A stretch of 64,000 nt of DNA from Microcella sp. (lineage in GTDB: Bacteria; Actinomycetota; Actinomycetes; Actinomycetales; Microbacteriaceae). Every line of letters begins with the position of its first letter. The stretch's first letter is position 1. Under the pieces are notes generated by a model. That model was not told the origin of the DNA. It saw nothing but the letters and a program-made list of their open reading frames with translations, and made no database searches. The stretch covers positions 2,108,001 through 2,172,000 of the forward strand of contig NZ_JAHHDS010000003.1 in the NCBI RefSeq assembly GCF_019739195.1. Reading direction: 5' to 3'. This document shows, piece after piece, positions 27,841 to 35,637 of this stretch. Position numbers and translations under genes: made by a program.

Positions 27841-28899
27841 ATGCGGGTTCTGAGTGTCGTGGGCGCGCGCCCGCAGTTCGTCAAGCTGGCGCCGATCTCT
27901 CACGCGATGGATGCGGCGGGCGGCATCGAGCACATCGTCGTGCACACCGGCCAGCATTACGACCCGCTCATGAGCGACGTGTTCTTTCGCGACCTGTCGA
28001 TTCGCCCGCCCGACGAGAACCTCGGGGTGGGATCGGGGGCGCACGGCGCGCAGACGGGCGCGATGCTCGCCGGTCTCGAGCCGCTGATTCAGCAGCACGC
28101 CCCCGACTGGGTGCTCGTCTACGGCGACACCAACTCGACCCTCGCGGCCGCCGTGGCTGCGGTCAAGCTGCATGTGCCGGTCGCGCATCTCGAAGCGGGG
28201 CTGCGCTCGTTCAACCGTCGCATGCCCGAAGAGCACAATCGCGTGCTCACCGACCATGCCTCTGACCTGCTGCTCGCGCCGACCGAGGTGGCCATGCAGC
28301 ACCTCGCGCATGAGGGGTTGGCAGAGCGCAGCGTTCTGGTCGGCGATGTCATGACCGACGTGCTCTACGCCACGCGCGATCGCGTGCTCGCCGAGGGTCT
28401 GCCGCTGCCCGAGGGCGTCGAGGCGGGGAAATACCACGTCGCCACGCTGCACCGACCCGACAACACCGACGACCCCGAGCGCCTCGCCGCGATTCTCGAC
28501 CAGCTCGCCGCGTTGGCGCATCCTGTGCTGCTGCTCGTGCACCCGCGCCTGCGCGCCCTCGCTGCCCAGCACGGCATCACGCTCGATCAGGGCGCGATTC
28601 GTGCGATCGAGCCCTTGCCCTACCCCGAACTCGTCGCCGCGGTGAGCCGCAGCGCCGGCGTCATCACCGACTCGGGGGGCCTGCAGAAAGAGGCTTTTCT
28701 GCTGCGCGTGCCGTGCACGACCGTGCGCCCCGAGACCGAGTGGGTCGAAACGGTCGAGCTGGGCTGGAACGTGCTCGTGAGCGACGAGCTCGGGGCGCTG
28801 CGGGCCGCGGTCGAGCGCCCGGCGCCCGCACCCACCGATGCGACCCCCTACGGCACCGGCCAAGCCGCTGCCGCGGTCGTGCGCGCACTGCGCGGCTGA
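27841..28899 (+). CDS. wecB: Non-hydrolysing UDP-HexNAc 2-epimerase (WecB/WbpI family)
   Basis: The 352-residue enzyme inverts C2 of UDP-GlcNAc or related sugars. Motifs: VLSVVGARPQFVKLAPI, HTGQHYDPLMSD, VYGDTNSTLAAA, HLEAGLRSFNRRMPEEHNRV, TLHRPDNTDDPE, and SGGLQKEAFLLRVPC. The FNRRMPEE-NR and TVRPETEWVETVELGWN segments are more like the WbpI group, which acts on UDP-GlcNAc(3NAc)A, than like classical WecB. With the dehydrogenase, aminotransferase and acetyltransferase in this window it would yield UDP-ManNAc(3NAc)A. The subfamily call is from memory of motifs and needs a tree. Confidence 0.9.
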   Translation: MRVLSVVGARPQFVKLAPISHAMDAAGGIEHIVVHTGQHYDPLMSDVFFRDLSIRPPDENLGVGSGAHGAQTGAMLAGLEPLIQQHAPDWVLVYGDTNSTLAAAVAAVKLHVPVAHLEAGLRSFNRRMPEEHNRVLTDHASDLLLAPTEVAMQHLAHEGLAERSVLVGDVMTDVLYATRDRVLAEGLPLPEGVEAGKYHVATLHRPDNTDDPERLAAILDQLAALAHPVLLLVHPRLRALAAQHGITLDQGAIRAIEPLPYPELVAAVSRSAGVITDSGGLQKEAFLLRVPCTTVRPETEWVETVELGWNVLVSDELGALRAAVERPAPAPTDATPYGTGQAAAAVVRALRG

Positions 28900-28917
28900 G
28901 CGTCCGCCGCGCGAGCG

Positions 28918-30714
28918 CTAGGCGGGCAGCGTGCCGTCGCCGAGGCCCGCGAGCTTCACCTGGTGCGCGAATTCGGGCACCTCGGCCTGCAGGCTCTCGA
29001 AGTCGCCGCTCGCGACGACGCGCCCGCCGCTCATGAAGAAGATGCGGTCGGCATGCATGATGGTCGACAGCCGGTGCGCGACCGACACGATCGTCATCGA
29101 GCCGCTCAGGTCGCGAATGGCATCGGCGACGGCGGCTTCGGTCGCGGTGTCGAGCGAGCTCGTCGCTTCGTCCATGACGAGCACGAGCGGGTCGGCGTAG
29201 AGCGCGCGGGCGATGCCGAGCCGCTGCCGCTGCCCGCCCGAGAGTGCGAGGCCGCGCTCGCCGATGGGGGCGTCGATGCCCCCCGGTCGCGATTCGATGG
29301 TCTCGAGCAGTTGCGCGCGCTCGAGAGCAGAGCGCACGCGCTCGCGATCAACGTCGGCGCTCCAGGTGAGCGCGACGTTCTGCGCGACGGAGGCGTCGAA
29401 CAGCGAGACCTCTTGCGGCACGTACCCGACGCGCGAGCGCCACGAGCGGGTCAGCGCGCTGACAGCGGTTCCGTCGATGGCGATCGTGCCCTCGGTCGGG
29501 TTGATGAGCCCGAGCAGCAGGTCGATCATGGTCGACTTGCCGGCGCCGGAGGAGCCGACGAAGGCGGCCGTCGTGCCGAACGGAATCTCGAGGTCGACCT
29601 CGCGCACGGCGGGCTCAGAGTCGGGGCCGTAGCGAAAGGTCACGGCTTCGAAGGTGATGCGCTGCGGGTTGTCGGGCAGCTCTTCGGTGGGCGCGTCGTC
29701 GGCGATGCCGCGGGTCTCGTCTGATCGGCGAATCTCGCCGAGCACCGCCTGCACGTGCGGCAGGGCCACGTTGAGTTGCGAGCTCATCGACTGAAAGCGC
29801 ACGATCGAGGGGGCCAGGCGAAAACCAGCCAGGCCGAAGAGCGCGACGGCCGAGACCGCGCCGGTCGTGCCCCCCGTGAACCAGCCGGTGATGCCGACGA
29901 CGACGAAGCCGCCGATGAGCCCCGCTTCGAGCACGTAGCGCGGCATCTGGCCGAGAAACAGCGCGTTTGCCCGCGCCCGCGTGGTGCGCACGCGGTTGGC
30001 CCGCACGACGGCGGCGATCTCTGGCGCTTTATTGCGCAGCGTGATCTCTTTGAGGGCACCAACCATCTCGGTGATGAGGCGCGAGGTCAGAATCGAGTGC
30101 CGCACGTTGACCCGCCCGGCTTCGCGCGCGCGCCGCGTGACCCAGACGTACATGATGACCGCGAGCACGCCCAGGTAGACGAGTGAGACGGCGGCGACGG
30201 CGGGCTGCGTGATGGTGAGCACCGCGATCACGGCGATGAAGGTCAGCAGCTCGCCCAGCAGCCCGGCGATCGGCAGCAAGAAGCTCGAGATGGTGACGGC
30301 GACGCTGCCGTCGGTCATGCGCACGAGGTCGGCCGAGTTGCGCTTGAGGCGCTCGGTCCACGACGAGGCGATGAAGCTGTCGAACAGGCGCGAGCCGAGC
30401 TCAAGCTCATACCTGGCGAAACGGCGCGTGGCGAACCAGAGCAGCACGGCGGCCGCGATCGACTTGCCCACGATGAGGGCGCACACCACCCCGAGCAGGC
30501 CGATAACGCCCACTTGGTCGACTTCGCCGATGATCGGCAGCACGAGCTCGGCACCCGTGACGATGGGCGAGATGATGACGGCGAGCAGCGCGAGGGCGAG
30601 GGCGTCGAGCAGGGCCAAGATGCCGAGCGCGATCGAGTAGAGCACCATGAAGCGGCGCGCGCCGGCCGGAAGAATCGCGATGACCTCGCCGAGGGCGGTG
30701 CGAATGGTCTTCAC
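28918..30714 (-). CDS. One-piece ABC exporter, PglK-like flippase (second copy)
   Basis: 598 residues. About six membrane helices (ALGILALLDALALALLAVII, LLGVVCALIVG and others) are followed by an ATPase with Walker A GSSGAGKST (about residue 386), signature LSGGQRQRLGIARALYA, Walker B VLVMDEATSSLD and switch VAHRLST. The membrane domain includes LGQMPRYVLEAGLI, close to the PR-x-x-E segment of the 11564 exporter and of PglK-type lipid-linked oligosaccharide flippases. GTG 30714 follows GGGAG and its own -10 at 30751-30756. It is tail-to-tail with the 2-epimerase gene. Having two such exporters plus Wzm/Wzt suggests more than one glycan or repeat-unit flipping. Confidence 0.86.
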   Translation of the reverse strand: MKTIRTALGEVIAILPAGARRFMVLYSIALGILALLDALALALLAVIISPIVTGAELVLPIIGEVDQVGVIGLLGVVCALIVGKSIAAAVLLWFATRRFARYELELGSRLFDSFIASSWTERLKRNSADLVRMTDGSVAVTISSFLLPIAGLLGELLTFIAVIAVLTITQPAVAAVSLVYLGVLAVIMYVWVTRRAREAGRVNVRHSILTSRLITEMVGALKEITLRNKAPEIAAVVRANRVRTTRARANALFLGQMPRYVLEAGLIGGFVVVGITGWFTGGTTGAVSAVALFGLAGFRLAPSIVRFQSMSSQLNVALPHVQAVLGEIRRSDETRGIADDAPTEELPDNPQRITFEAVTFRYGPDSEPAVREVDLEIPFGTTAAFVGSSGAGKSTMIDLLLGLINPTEGTIAIDGTAVSALTRSWRSRVGYVPQEVSLFDASVAQNVALTWSADVDRERVRSALERAQLLETIESRPGGIDAPIGERGLALSGGQRQRLGIARALYADPLVLVMDEATSSLDTATEAAVADAIRDLSGSMTIVSVAHRLSTIMHADRIFFMSGGRVVASGDFESLQAEVPEFAHQVKLAGLGDGTLPA

Positions 30715-30750
30715 GCGGTCAACTCCCGGGGTTCTCTGCCACGAGCGCCC

Positions 30751-30756
30751 AGTCTA
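30751..30756 (-). promoter_or_regulatory. -10 box of the second ABC exporter
   Basis: TAGACT on the minus strand, 36 bases before GTG 30714, in the 52-base gap after the upstream transferase. Predicts a leader of about 30 bases containing a GGGAG ribosome-binding site. Confidence 0.45.
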
Positions 30757-30766
30757 GGGCGGGCCG

Positions 30767-31951
30767 TCATGAGGTGCTGCCCTCGGCCGCTGCCCCGGTG
30801 GTGGCGAGAAAGACGGCTCGCTCAGTGTCGGCGTTCAGCTCGGCGGCGGCGGCGTGCGACGCCGCTTTGAGCGCGCTCACGTCGTCGGCGCTCAGCGCAT
30901 TGAGCGCTGTGGCGAGAGCCTGAGGCCCCCACTCGGGCACGACGATGCCGTTGCCGTAGCGCTCGACGATCTCGACCATCATGGGGCTGCGGCCGATGAC
31001 GAGCCCGAGCCGACCCTGCGTGGCTTCGAAGAGTTTGTTCGGCAGAGCGTAGACGAGGTTGGCCGAGGCGGGCCGGTAGACCATGACTTCGAGATCGAAG
31101 CCGTTGATCGCCGTGGCGATGTCGGTCATCGCGACAGGAGGCACGAAGCGCACGCGGTCACCGAGCGATTGCGCGTCGGCACGAATCGCCGCGATGTTCG
31201 CGTCGAACCCGGTGAGCATGAAGGTCATCGTGTAGCGCTCATCGAGCAGGGGCACGGCGGCGAGAATGTCGCCGATGCCCCTGCTGTAGTCGGCGAGGCC
31301 GTGGTACAGCAGGCGAATGTTGTGGGGGTCGACAGGGCGCGGCGACTGATCGACGAGCTCGGGGCTATTGCGAATCACGGCCATGCCCTCGAGCCCGAGC
31401 TTGTCGCGGTAGAGCTCGGCGATGCCGCCCGCCACGGTCGAGCGGGTCGTGAAGACGGGGTCGGCGAGCTGCCGGCGCACCCAGTGCCGGTATCCCGCGG
31501 TGAGCACCCGCCACAGCAGGCCCGGCTTGTGGTACTCGGTGAAGACTTCGTGCAGGTCGAGGTGGATGCGCGGAGCGCCCGCCGCGCCGAAGGTCGCGCG
31601 CTCGGTGAGCCAGGGCACGAATTCGAGGTCGTTGGCGATGATCAGGTCGTATGCGCCGTCGCGCAGGGCCGCGCTCGCCGCGGCCGGAATGCGGTCGGCC
31701 ATGAGGCGCCGGTAGGCGGCGCGTCGCGGGGTCAGCAGGTAGGCGCTGATCGAGCCCCACCGGCTGGCCGTGCGGGCATCAAGGTCGGCGATCGGCCAGT
31801 GCTCATCGACGGCGGGGGTGGGGTGCTCGCCGAGGCCGACGGTGTCGACCTGCCAGCCTTCGGCGGTGAGCCAGTCAATCTGACGTCGCACGCGCGGGTC
31901 GCTGACGATGCGCGAGTAGACGACGATCAGGGCACGGCGGGGCGAGGTCAT
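30767..31951 (-). CDS. GT4-like glycosyltransferase
   Basis: 394 residues. It starts MTSPRRALIVVYSRIVSDPR, followed by RVRRQIDWLTAEGWQVDTVG, the typical opening of a GT4 group that begins with a SDPR motif, then YDLIIANDLEFVPWL, HLDLHEVFTEYHKPG, IRLLYHGLADYSRGIGDIL, and a donor region YALPNKLFEATQGRLGLVIG where the Glu of FEA is the donor-binding residue. GAGAAT lies six bases before the ATG as a weak leaderless -10. It is divergent from paralogue 3 of the unclassified family. Confidence 0.84.
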   Translation of the reverse strand: MTSPRRALIVVYSRIVSDPRVRRQIDWLTAEGWQVDTVGLGEHPTPAVDEHWPIADLDARTASRWGSISAYLLTPRRAAYRRLMADRIPAAASAALRDGAYDLIIANDLEFVPWLTERATFGAAGAPRIHLDLHEVFTEYHKPGLLWRVLTAGYRHWVRRQLADPVFTTRSTVAGGIAELYRDKLGLEGMAVIRNSPELVDQSPRPVDPHNIRLLYHGLADYSRGIGDILAAVPLLDERYTMTFMLTGFDANIAAIRADAQSLGDRVRFVPPVAMTDIATAINGFDLEVMVYRPASANLVYALPNKLFEATQGRLGLVIGRSPMMVEIVERYGNGIVVPEWGPQALATALNALSADDVSALKAASHAAAAELNADTERAVFLATTGAAAEGSTS

Positions 31952-32001
31952 GGGTCGATTCTCTCGCGTGGTGCGATGCTAGTGTCGCCCGCAGGCGCCG
32001 G

Positions 32002-33261
32002 ATGCCGGCCGAGACGTATCTGAAAGGGTGGGGGTTCGCCGACGTGGGCTTCGTCACCGACTCTGTGCGCTCGGTCGCACGTGCGGCCGCAGGCCTCGCC
32101 CCCGCCGCTCTCGTGAACCGCGTGCTGCCGCCGGGGCAGCGTTTCGATTGGGCGCATCCGACCCCCGCGATCAGCCCGCCGGATGCTGACATCCGCGTGC
32201 TCGTCGCCCCCACGAACACGGCTTGGCAGGGGTGGGCCGCGGCGCGCGCGGCCGAGCACCTCGAGGGTGTCGGCGCGCGCACGAGCGGCATCGTGCCCGC
32301 GGGCGGCGGGTTCGGCTTCTTGAGCGATCAGGAGGTGCCGCCGGCCGAGTACCGCTGGTCGTCGCGGTGGCAGCGCGCGCAGCGTCGCGCCGTGCTCGGC
32401 GGGTTCACGCACGTGCTGCTCGAGTCGGGTCGCCCGCTCTTCGGCGACGCGTTCGCCCGCCCGGTCGAGGCCGACATCGCCGCCCTGCGGCGAGCGGGCG
32501 TCTCGCTGGCGCTCATGCTCTACGGCAGCGAGGTGCGCTTGCCGTCGCGCCACCTCGCCCGCATGCCCGATTCGCCGTTCGCACCCGGCCTCTGGTCGGC
32601 GACGCCCGCGCTCGAGGCGCAAGCGTTGCGCACGGCGGCGCTCGCCGCGGCGTTCGACGGCCCCGTGTTCGTCGCAACCCCTGACCTGCTGCTCGATGTG
32701 CCCGAGGCCACCTGGCTGCCGATCACGATCGACCCGACGCAGTGGGAGTCTGCGCGCGCTGCGTTCACGCACCTCGATGGTCCGCCGATCGTGAGTCACG
32801 TGCCGAGCAGCGCCGTCGTGAAGGGCACCGACCTCATCGAGCCTGTGCTGACGCGCCTGCACGACGAGGGGCTCATCCGCTATTCACCGATTCGGGGCCT
32901 CAAGGCCAGCGACATGCCGGCCGCCTACACGGGTGCCGACATCGTGCTCGACCAGTTTCGCATCGGCACCTACGGCGTCGCGGCCGTCGAGGCGATGGCG
33001 GCGGGCCGTTTCGTGATCTCGAATGTCGGCGAGCAGGTGCGGGGTGAGGTCGAGCGGCAGCTCGGTGAGACCGTGCCGATCATCGAGGCGACGGCGTCGA
33101 CGTTCGAGCAGGTGCTGCGCGCTGTCGTGGCCGACCCCGAGGTCTTCCGGGCCGAGGTCGATCGCGGGCCGGGTTTCGCCCGCCGCCACCACGACGGCCG
33201 CCGGGCCGCAGAGGTGCTCAGCGCCTGGTTGACCGGCTCAGCGCAGAAGCTCGTCGACTGA
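32002..33261 (+). CDS. Unclassified GT-B-like glycosyltransferase, paralogue 3 of 3
   Basis: 419 residues from ATG 32002; an in-frame GTG at 32044 preceded by AAAGGGTGGGGG would give 405 residues and align better with the other two paralogues, so the start is uncertain. Shared motifs: IRVLVAPTNTAWQGWAAAR, LALMLYGSEVRLPSRHLAR, VFVATPDLLLDVPEATWLP, AVVKGTDLIEPVLTRLHDEG, GADIVLDQFRIGTYGVAAVE, HHDGRRAAEVLSAWL. The HGSD of the other copies is YGSE here. Its 3' end overlaps the convergent epimerase by 24 bases. Confidence 0.75.
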   Translation: MPAETYLKGWGFADVGFVTDSVRSVARAAAGLAPAALVNRVLPPGQRFDWAHPTPAISPPDADIRVLVAPTNTAWQGWAAARAAEHLEGVGARTSGIVPAGGGFGFLSDQEVPPAEYRWSSRWQRAQRRAVLGGFTHVLLESGRPLFGDAFARPVEADIAALRRAGVSLALMLYGSEVRLPSRHLARMPDSPFAPGLWSATPALEAQALRTAALAAAFDGPVFVATPDLLLDVPEATWLPITIDPTQWESARAAFTHLDGPPIVSHVPSSAVVKGTDLIEPVLTRLHDEGLIRYSPIRGLKASDMPAAYTGADIVLDQFRIGTYGVAAVEAMAAGRFVISNVGEQVRGEVERQLGETVPIIEATASTFEQVLRAVVADPEVFRAEVDRGPGFARRHHDGRRAAEVLSAWLTGSAQKLVD

Positions 33262-34119
33262 GCGCGCGCGCACGCCGAGCACGGCGTGCAGCAGGGTCGG
33301 GTCGACGACCGACCAGGTGGGCGCACCCTCTCCGACCTCGACGTGCACGGGCCCGTGCCGCTCGAGCAGCGCGATGAGATGTTCGGTGGTGGTCGCGACG
33401 CCCGTGCCGACGTTGACCACGAGATGCGGTTGCGGCAGCCTCGCCGTCGCAGCCGCGAGCACGGCGGCGACGACGTCGTCAACGTGCACGTAGTCGCGCA
33501 CGAACACGGCGGGGCCGCGCACGGTGGCTGGTTCGCCCGCGGTCGCCGACTGCAGGCGCGCGACGAGCGAGTCGTCGAAGCCGGGGCCCCACAGGTTGGC
33601 GATGCGCAGGGCGACGCTCTCGACCGCGCCTGCCTCGAGCACCTCTTCTGCCCCGCGCTTCGTGCGGGCGTAGGCGCTCTGCCCCACGAGCGGAGCCGCT
33701 TCGGCAAAGGGCGCGTCGCCCGCGTCGCCATAGACCGCCACGGTCGAGGCGAGCACGATGCGGGCCGCGGAGTGCTCGGCGAGAGCATCCGCGATCGCGC
33801 GCGTTGACCCCACGTTGACGGCGATCGCGGTGAGCGGGTCGGCCTGGCACGCAGCGCCGACCATCGCGCCCAGGTGCAGCACGGTGTCGGGTCTGTGGTC
33901 GGCCACGAGGGCGGCGAGGGCGTCGTGGTCGGCGAGGTCGAGCGCGATCGCCGACGGATGCTGCGCCGCAGCCCGCTCGCTGACCACGGCCACGATCTGG
34001 GCGTCGTCGCGCTGCTCGAGCGCGGCATGCACGGCACGACCGAGTCGCCCCGACGCGCCCGTGAGCAGCACGGTGCCGAGCGCCCGTGACGCCTCAGTGC
34101 TGGGGTCGGTGAGAGTCAC
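33238..34119 (-). CDS. NAD-dependent epimerase/dehydratase (extended SDR)
   Basis: 293 residues. The Rossmann motif is VLLTGASGRLGRAVHAAL; HLGAMVGAACQADP, LASTVAVYGDAG, SAYARTKRGAEEVL (catalytic Tyr and Lys) and RDYVHVDDVVAAVLAA follow. Together they mark a sugar-nucleotide epimerase or reductase of the WbpV/RmlD-like extended SDRs. It follows the 4,6-dehydratase gene with a GTGA overlap, so it probably reduces or epimerises the 4-keto sugar made by that enzyme, for example to a UDP-6-deoxy-HexNAc (inference). Confidence 0.82.
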   Translation of the reverse strand: MTLTDPSTEASRALGTVLLTGASGRLGRAVHAALEQRDDAQIVAVVSERAAAQHPSAIALDLADHDALAALVADHRPDTVLHLGAMVGAACQADPLTAIAVNVGSTRAIADALAEHSAARIVLASTVAVYGDAGDAPFAEAAPLVGQSAYARTKRGAEEVLEAGAVESVALRIANLWGPGFDDSLVARLQSATAGEPATVRGPAVFVRDYVHVDDVVAAVLAAATARLPQPHLVVNVGTGVATTTEHLIALLERHGPVHVEVGEGAPTWSVVDPTLLHAVLGVRARSVDELLR

Positions 34120-35492
34120 TGCACCGGCAGGCCGAAGCCCCTCAGTCGCTCGACGAGGGCGTCGGGCGCGAGCGTGTAATCGCGCGACTGCTCGACGAGC
34201 GCCCGCAGGTCGGCCAGGGTCGCCTCCGGGTCGGCGAGCGGAGTGTCGCGGGTGACAAAGATCGAGTCGTGCGCGGTGCTCGCCACACTGTCGGCGTCGT
34301 AGCTGAGCTCTTCGAACATCTTCTCGCCAGGCCGCAAGCCGATGATCTCGATGCCGAGGTCGGGCTTGGTGGCCCGCACGAGGCTCGTGGCGAGTTCGAG
34401 AATGCGCACGGGCTCGCCCATGTCGAGCACGAAGAGCTCGCCGTCTTGACCGAGCAGCGTCGTTTGAATGATGAGCTGCGAGGCCTCATCGATCGTCATG
34501 AAGAACCGCGTCACGTCGGGGTGCGTCACCGTGAGGGGCACGCCTTGAGCGATCTGGCGTCTGAAGATCTGCATGACCGAGCCGTTCGACTCGATGACGT
34601 TGCCGAACCGCACGGCGTTGAAGTGTGTCGAGGTGCCACGGCGCGTCAGGGCCTCGAGCGCGAGCTCACCCAGGCGCTTCGTGGCACCCATGACGTTGAC
34701 GGGGTTGACGGCCTTGTCGGTCGAGACATACACGACGTGCTGCACGCCGTGGGCGACGGCAGCGTCGAGCACGGCGAGGGTGCCGCCGAGGTTGTTGCGA
34801 ATCGCCTCGTGCGGGTTGCCCTGCATGAGCGGAACATGCTTGTAGGCGGCCGCGTGGTAGACGATGTCGGGCTGGGTCTCAGCCATGATGCGGTCGAGCA
34901 GCGGCTCGTTCGTGATGTCGGCAATGCGGTACTGCACGTTCTCGCGGCCGGCGAGCTGCAGCTGCAGTGCGAAGACGCCGTTCTCCCAGCGGTCGAGGCA
35001 CACGACGGCGGCGGGCTCGAGAAGAGTGAGCTGGGCGACCAACCTCGAGCCGATCGACCCGGCGGCACCCGTGACCAGCACGGTCTTGCCGCGCACGAAC
35101 TCGCGCGCAGCATCCAGTTCGTGCTTCACGGGCTTGCGGCCGACGAGGTCGAGCACGTCGACATCGGTGACGTCATCGATGTGCACGGTGTCGCGTCGAA
35201 TGATGTCGTAGGTGCGCGGCACGATCGCGAGCTCGACGTCGGGCGACTCGATCGAGGCGATGAACTCGCGCACGGTGCGCGCCTCGGCCGACGGCATGGC
35301 GATCGAGACCAGGGTGACGCCGTGGCCGGCGATGACCGCATTGACGTCGGCGAGCGTGCCGAGCACGTCGGGGCCCGTGACGGCGTCGTCGAGAAACCCG
35401 ACGACGACGTCGCCGCTGGCGCGCGCACGAATGTCGCGAGCGAGGGTTTGACCCGCGTTGCCGTGGCCGATGATGAGAATGCGCTTGTTCAC
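34116..35492 (-). CDS. UDP-GlcNAc 4,6-dehydratase-like protein, soluble WbpM/CapD type
   Basis: 458 residues. An N-terminal Rossmann-like domain (RILIIGHGNAGQTLARDI) is followed from about residue 130 by the dehydratase domain: KTVLVTGAAGSIGSRLVAQL, YHAAAYKHVPLMQGNPHEAI, STDKAVNPVNVMGATKR, where Met stands in the usual Tyr position as in WbpM, VRFGNVIESNGSVMQIF, and GLRPGEKMFEEL. Long family members have four N-terminal membrane helices; this one has none from its GTG start. That start is supported by TAGGGT seven bases upstream. It is coupled to the reductase/epimerase gene. UDP-4-keto-6-deoxy-GlcNAc is the expected product. Confidence 0.9.
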   Translation of the reverse strand: MNKRILIIGHGNAGQTLARDIRARASGDVVVGFLDDAVTGPDVLGTLADVNAVIAGHGVTLVSIAMPSAEARTVREFIASIESPDVELAIVPRTYDIIRRDTVHIDDVTDVDVLDLVGRKPVKHELDAAREFVRGKTVLVTGAAGSIGSRLVAQLTLLEPAAVVCLDRWENGVFALQLQLAGRENVQYRIADITNEPLLDRIMAETQPDIVYHAAAYKHVPLMQGNPHEAIRNNLGGTLAVLDAAVAHGVQHVVYVSTDKAVNPVNVMGATKRLGELALEALTRRGTSTHFNAVRFGNVIESNGSVMQIFRRQIAQGVPLTVTHPDVTRFFMTIDEASQLIIQTTLLGQDGELFVLDMGEPVRILELATSLVRATKPDLGIEIIGLRPGEKMFEELSYDADSVASTAHDSIFVTRDTPLADPEATLADLRALVEQSRDYTLAPDALVERLRGFGLPVQ

Positions 35493-35499
35493 TGGGGCA

Positions 35500-35505
35500 A
35501 CCCTA
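35500..35505 (-). promoter_or_regulatory. -10 box of the WbpM-like operon
   Basis: TAGGGT, seven bases before GTG 35492 on the minus strand; no ribosome-binding site between. Confidence 0.5.
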
Positions 35506-35584
35506 CAAGTGAGCGCCCGGCGCTCGATGCTCGCGCAGCGAACGCCGCGACACTCCCCACCAGCCTCAACTACGGGTCGAGGGT

Positions 35585-35590
35585 TACCAT
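35585..35590 (+). promoter_or_regulatory. Possible -10 box of the CWB2 gene at 35638
   Basis: TACCAT lies 47 bases before ATG 35638, giving a leader of about 40 bases with AACGGGGG as ribosome-binding site. Confidence 0.35.
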
Positions 35591-35637
35591 AGAGAGTGGG
35601 GGGTGCGCGCCTGCGCACAGGTAACGGGGGTTCCATC

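Noticed and set aside
33238-33261. 24-base tail-to-tail overlap as sign of a frameshifted gene
   Set aside because: Both convergent genes have full-length domains and normal ends (HDGRRAAEVLSAWL and VRARSVDELLR), so it is simple overlap.
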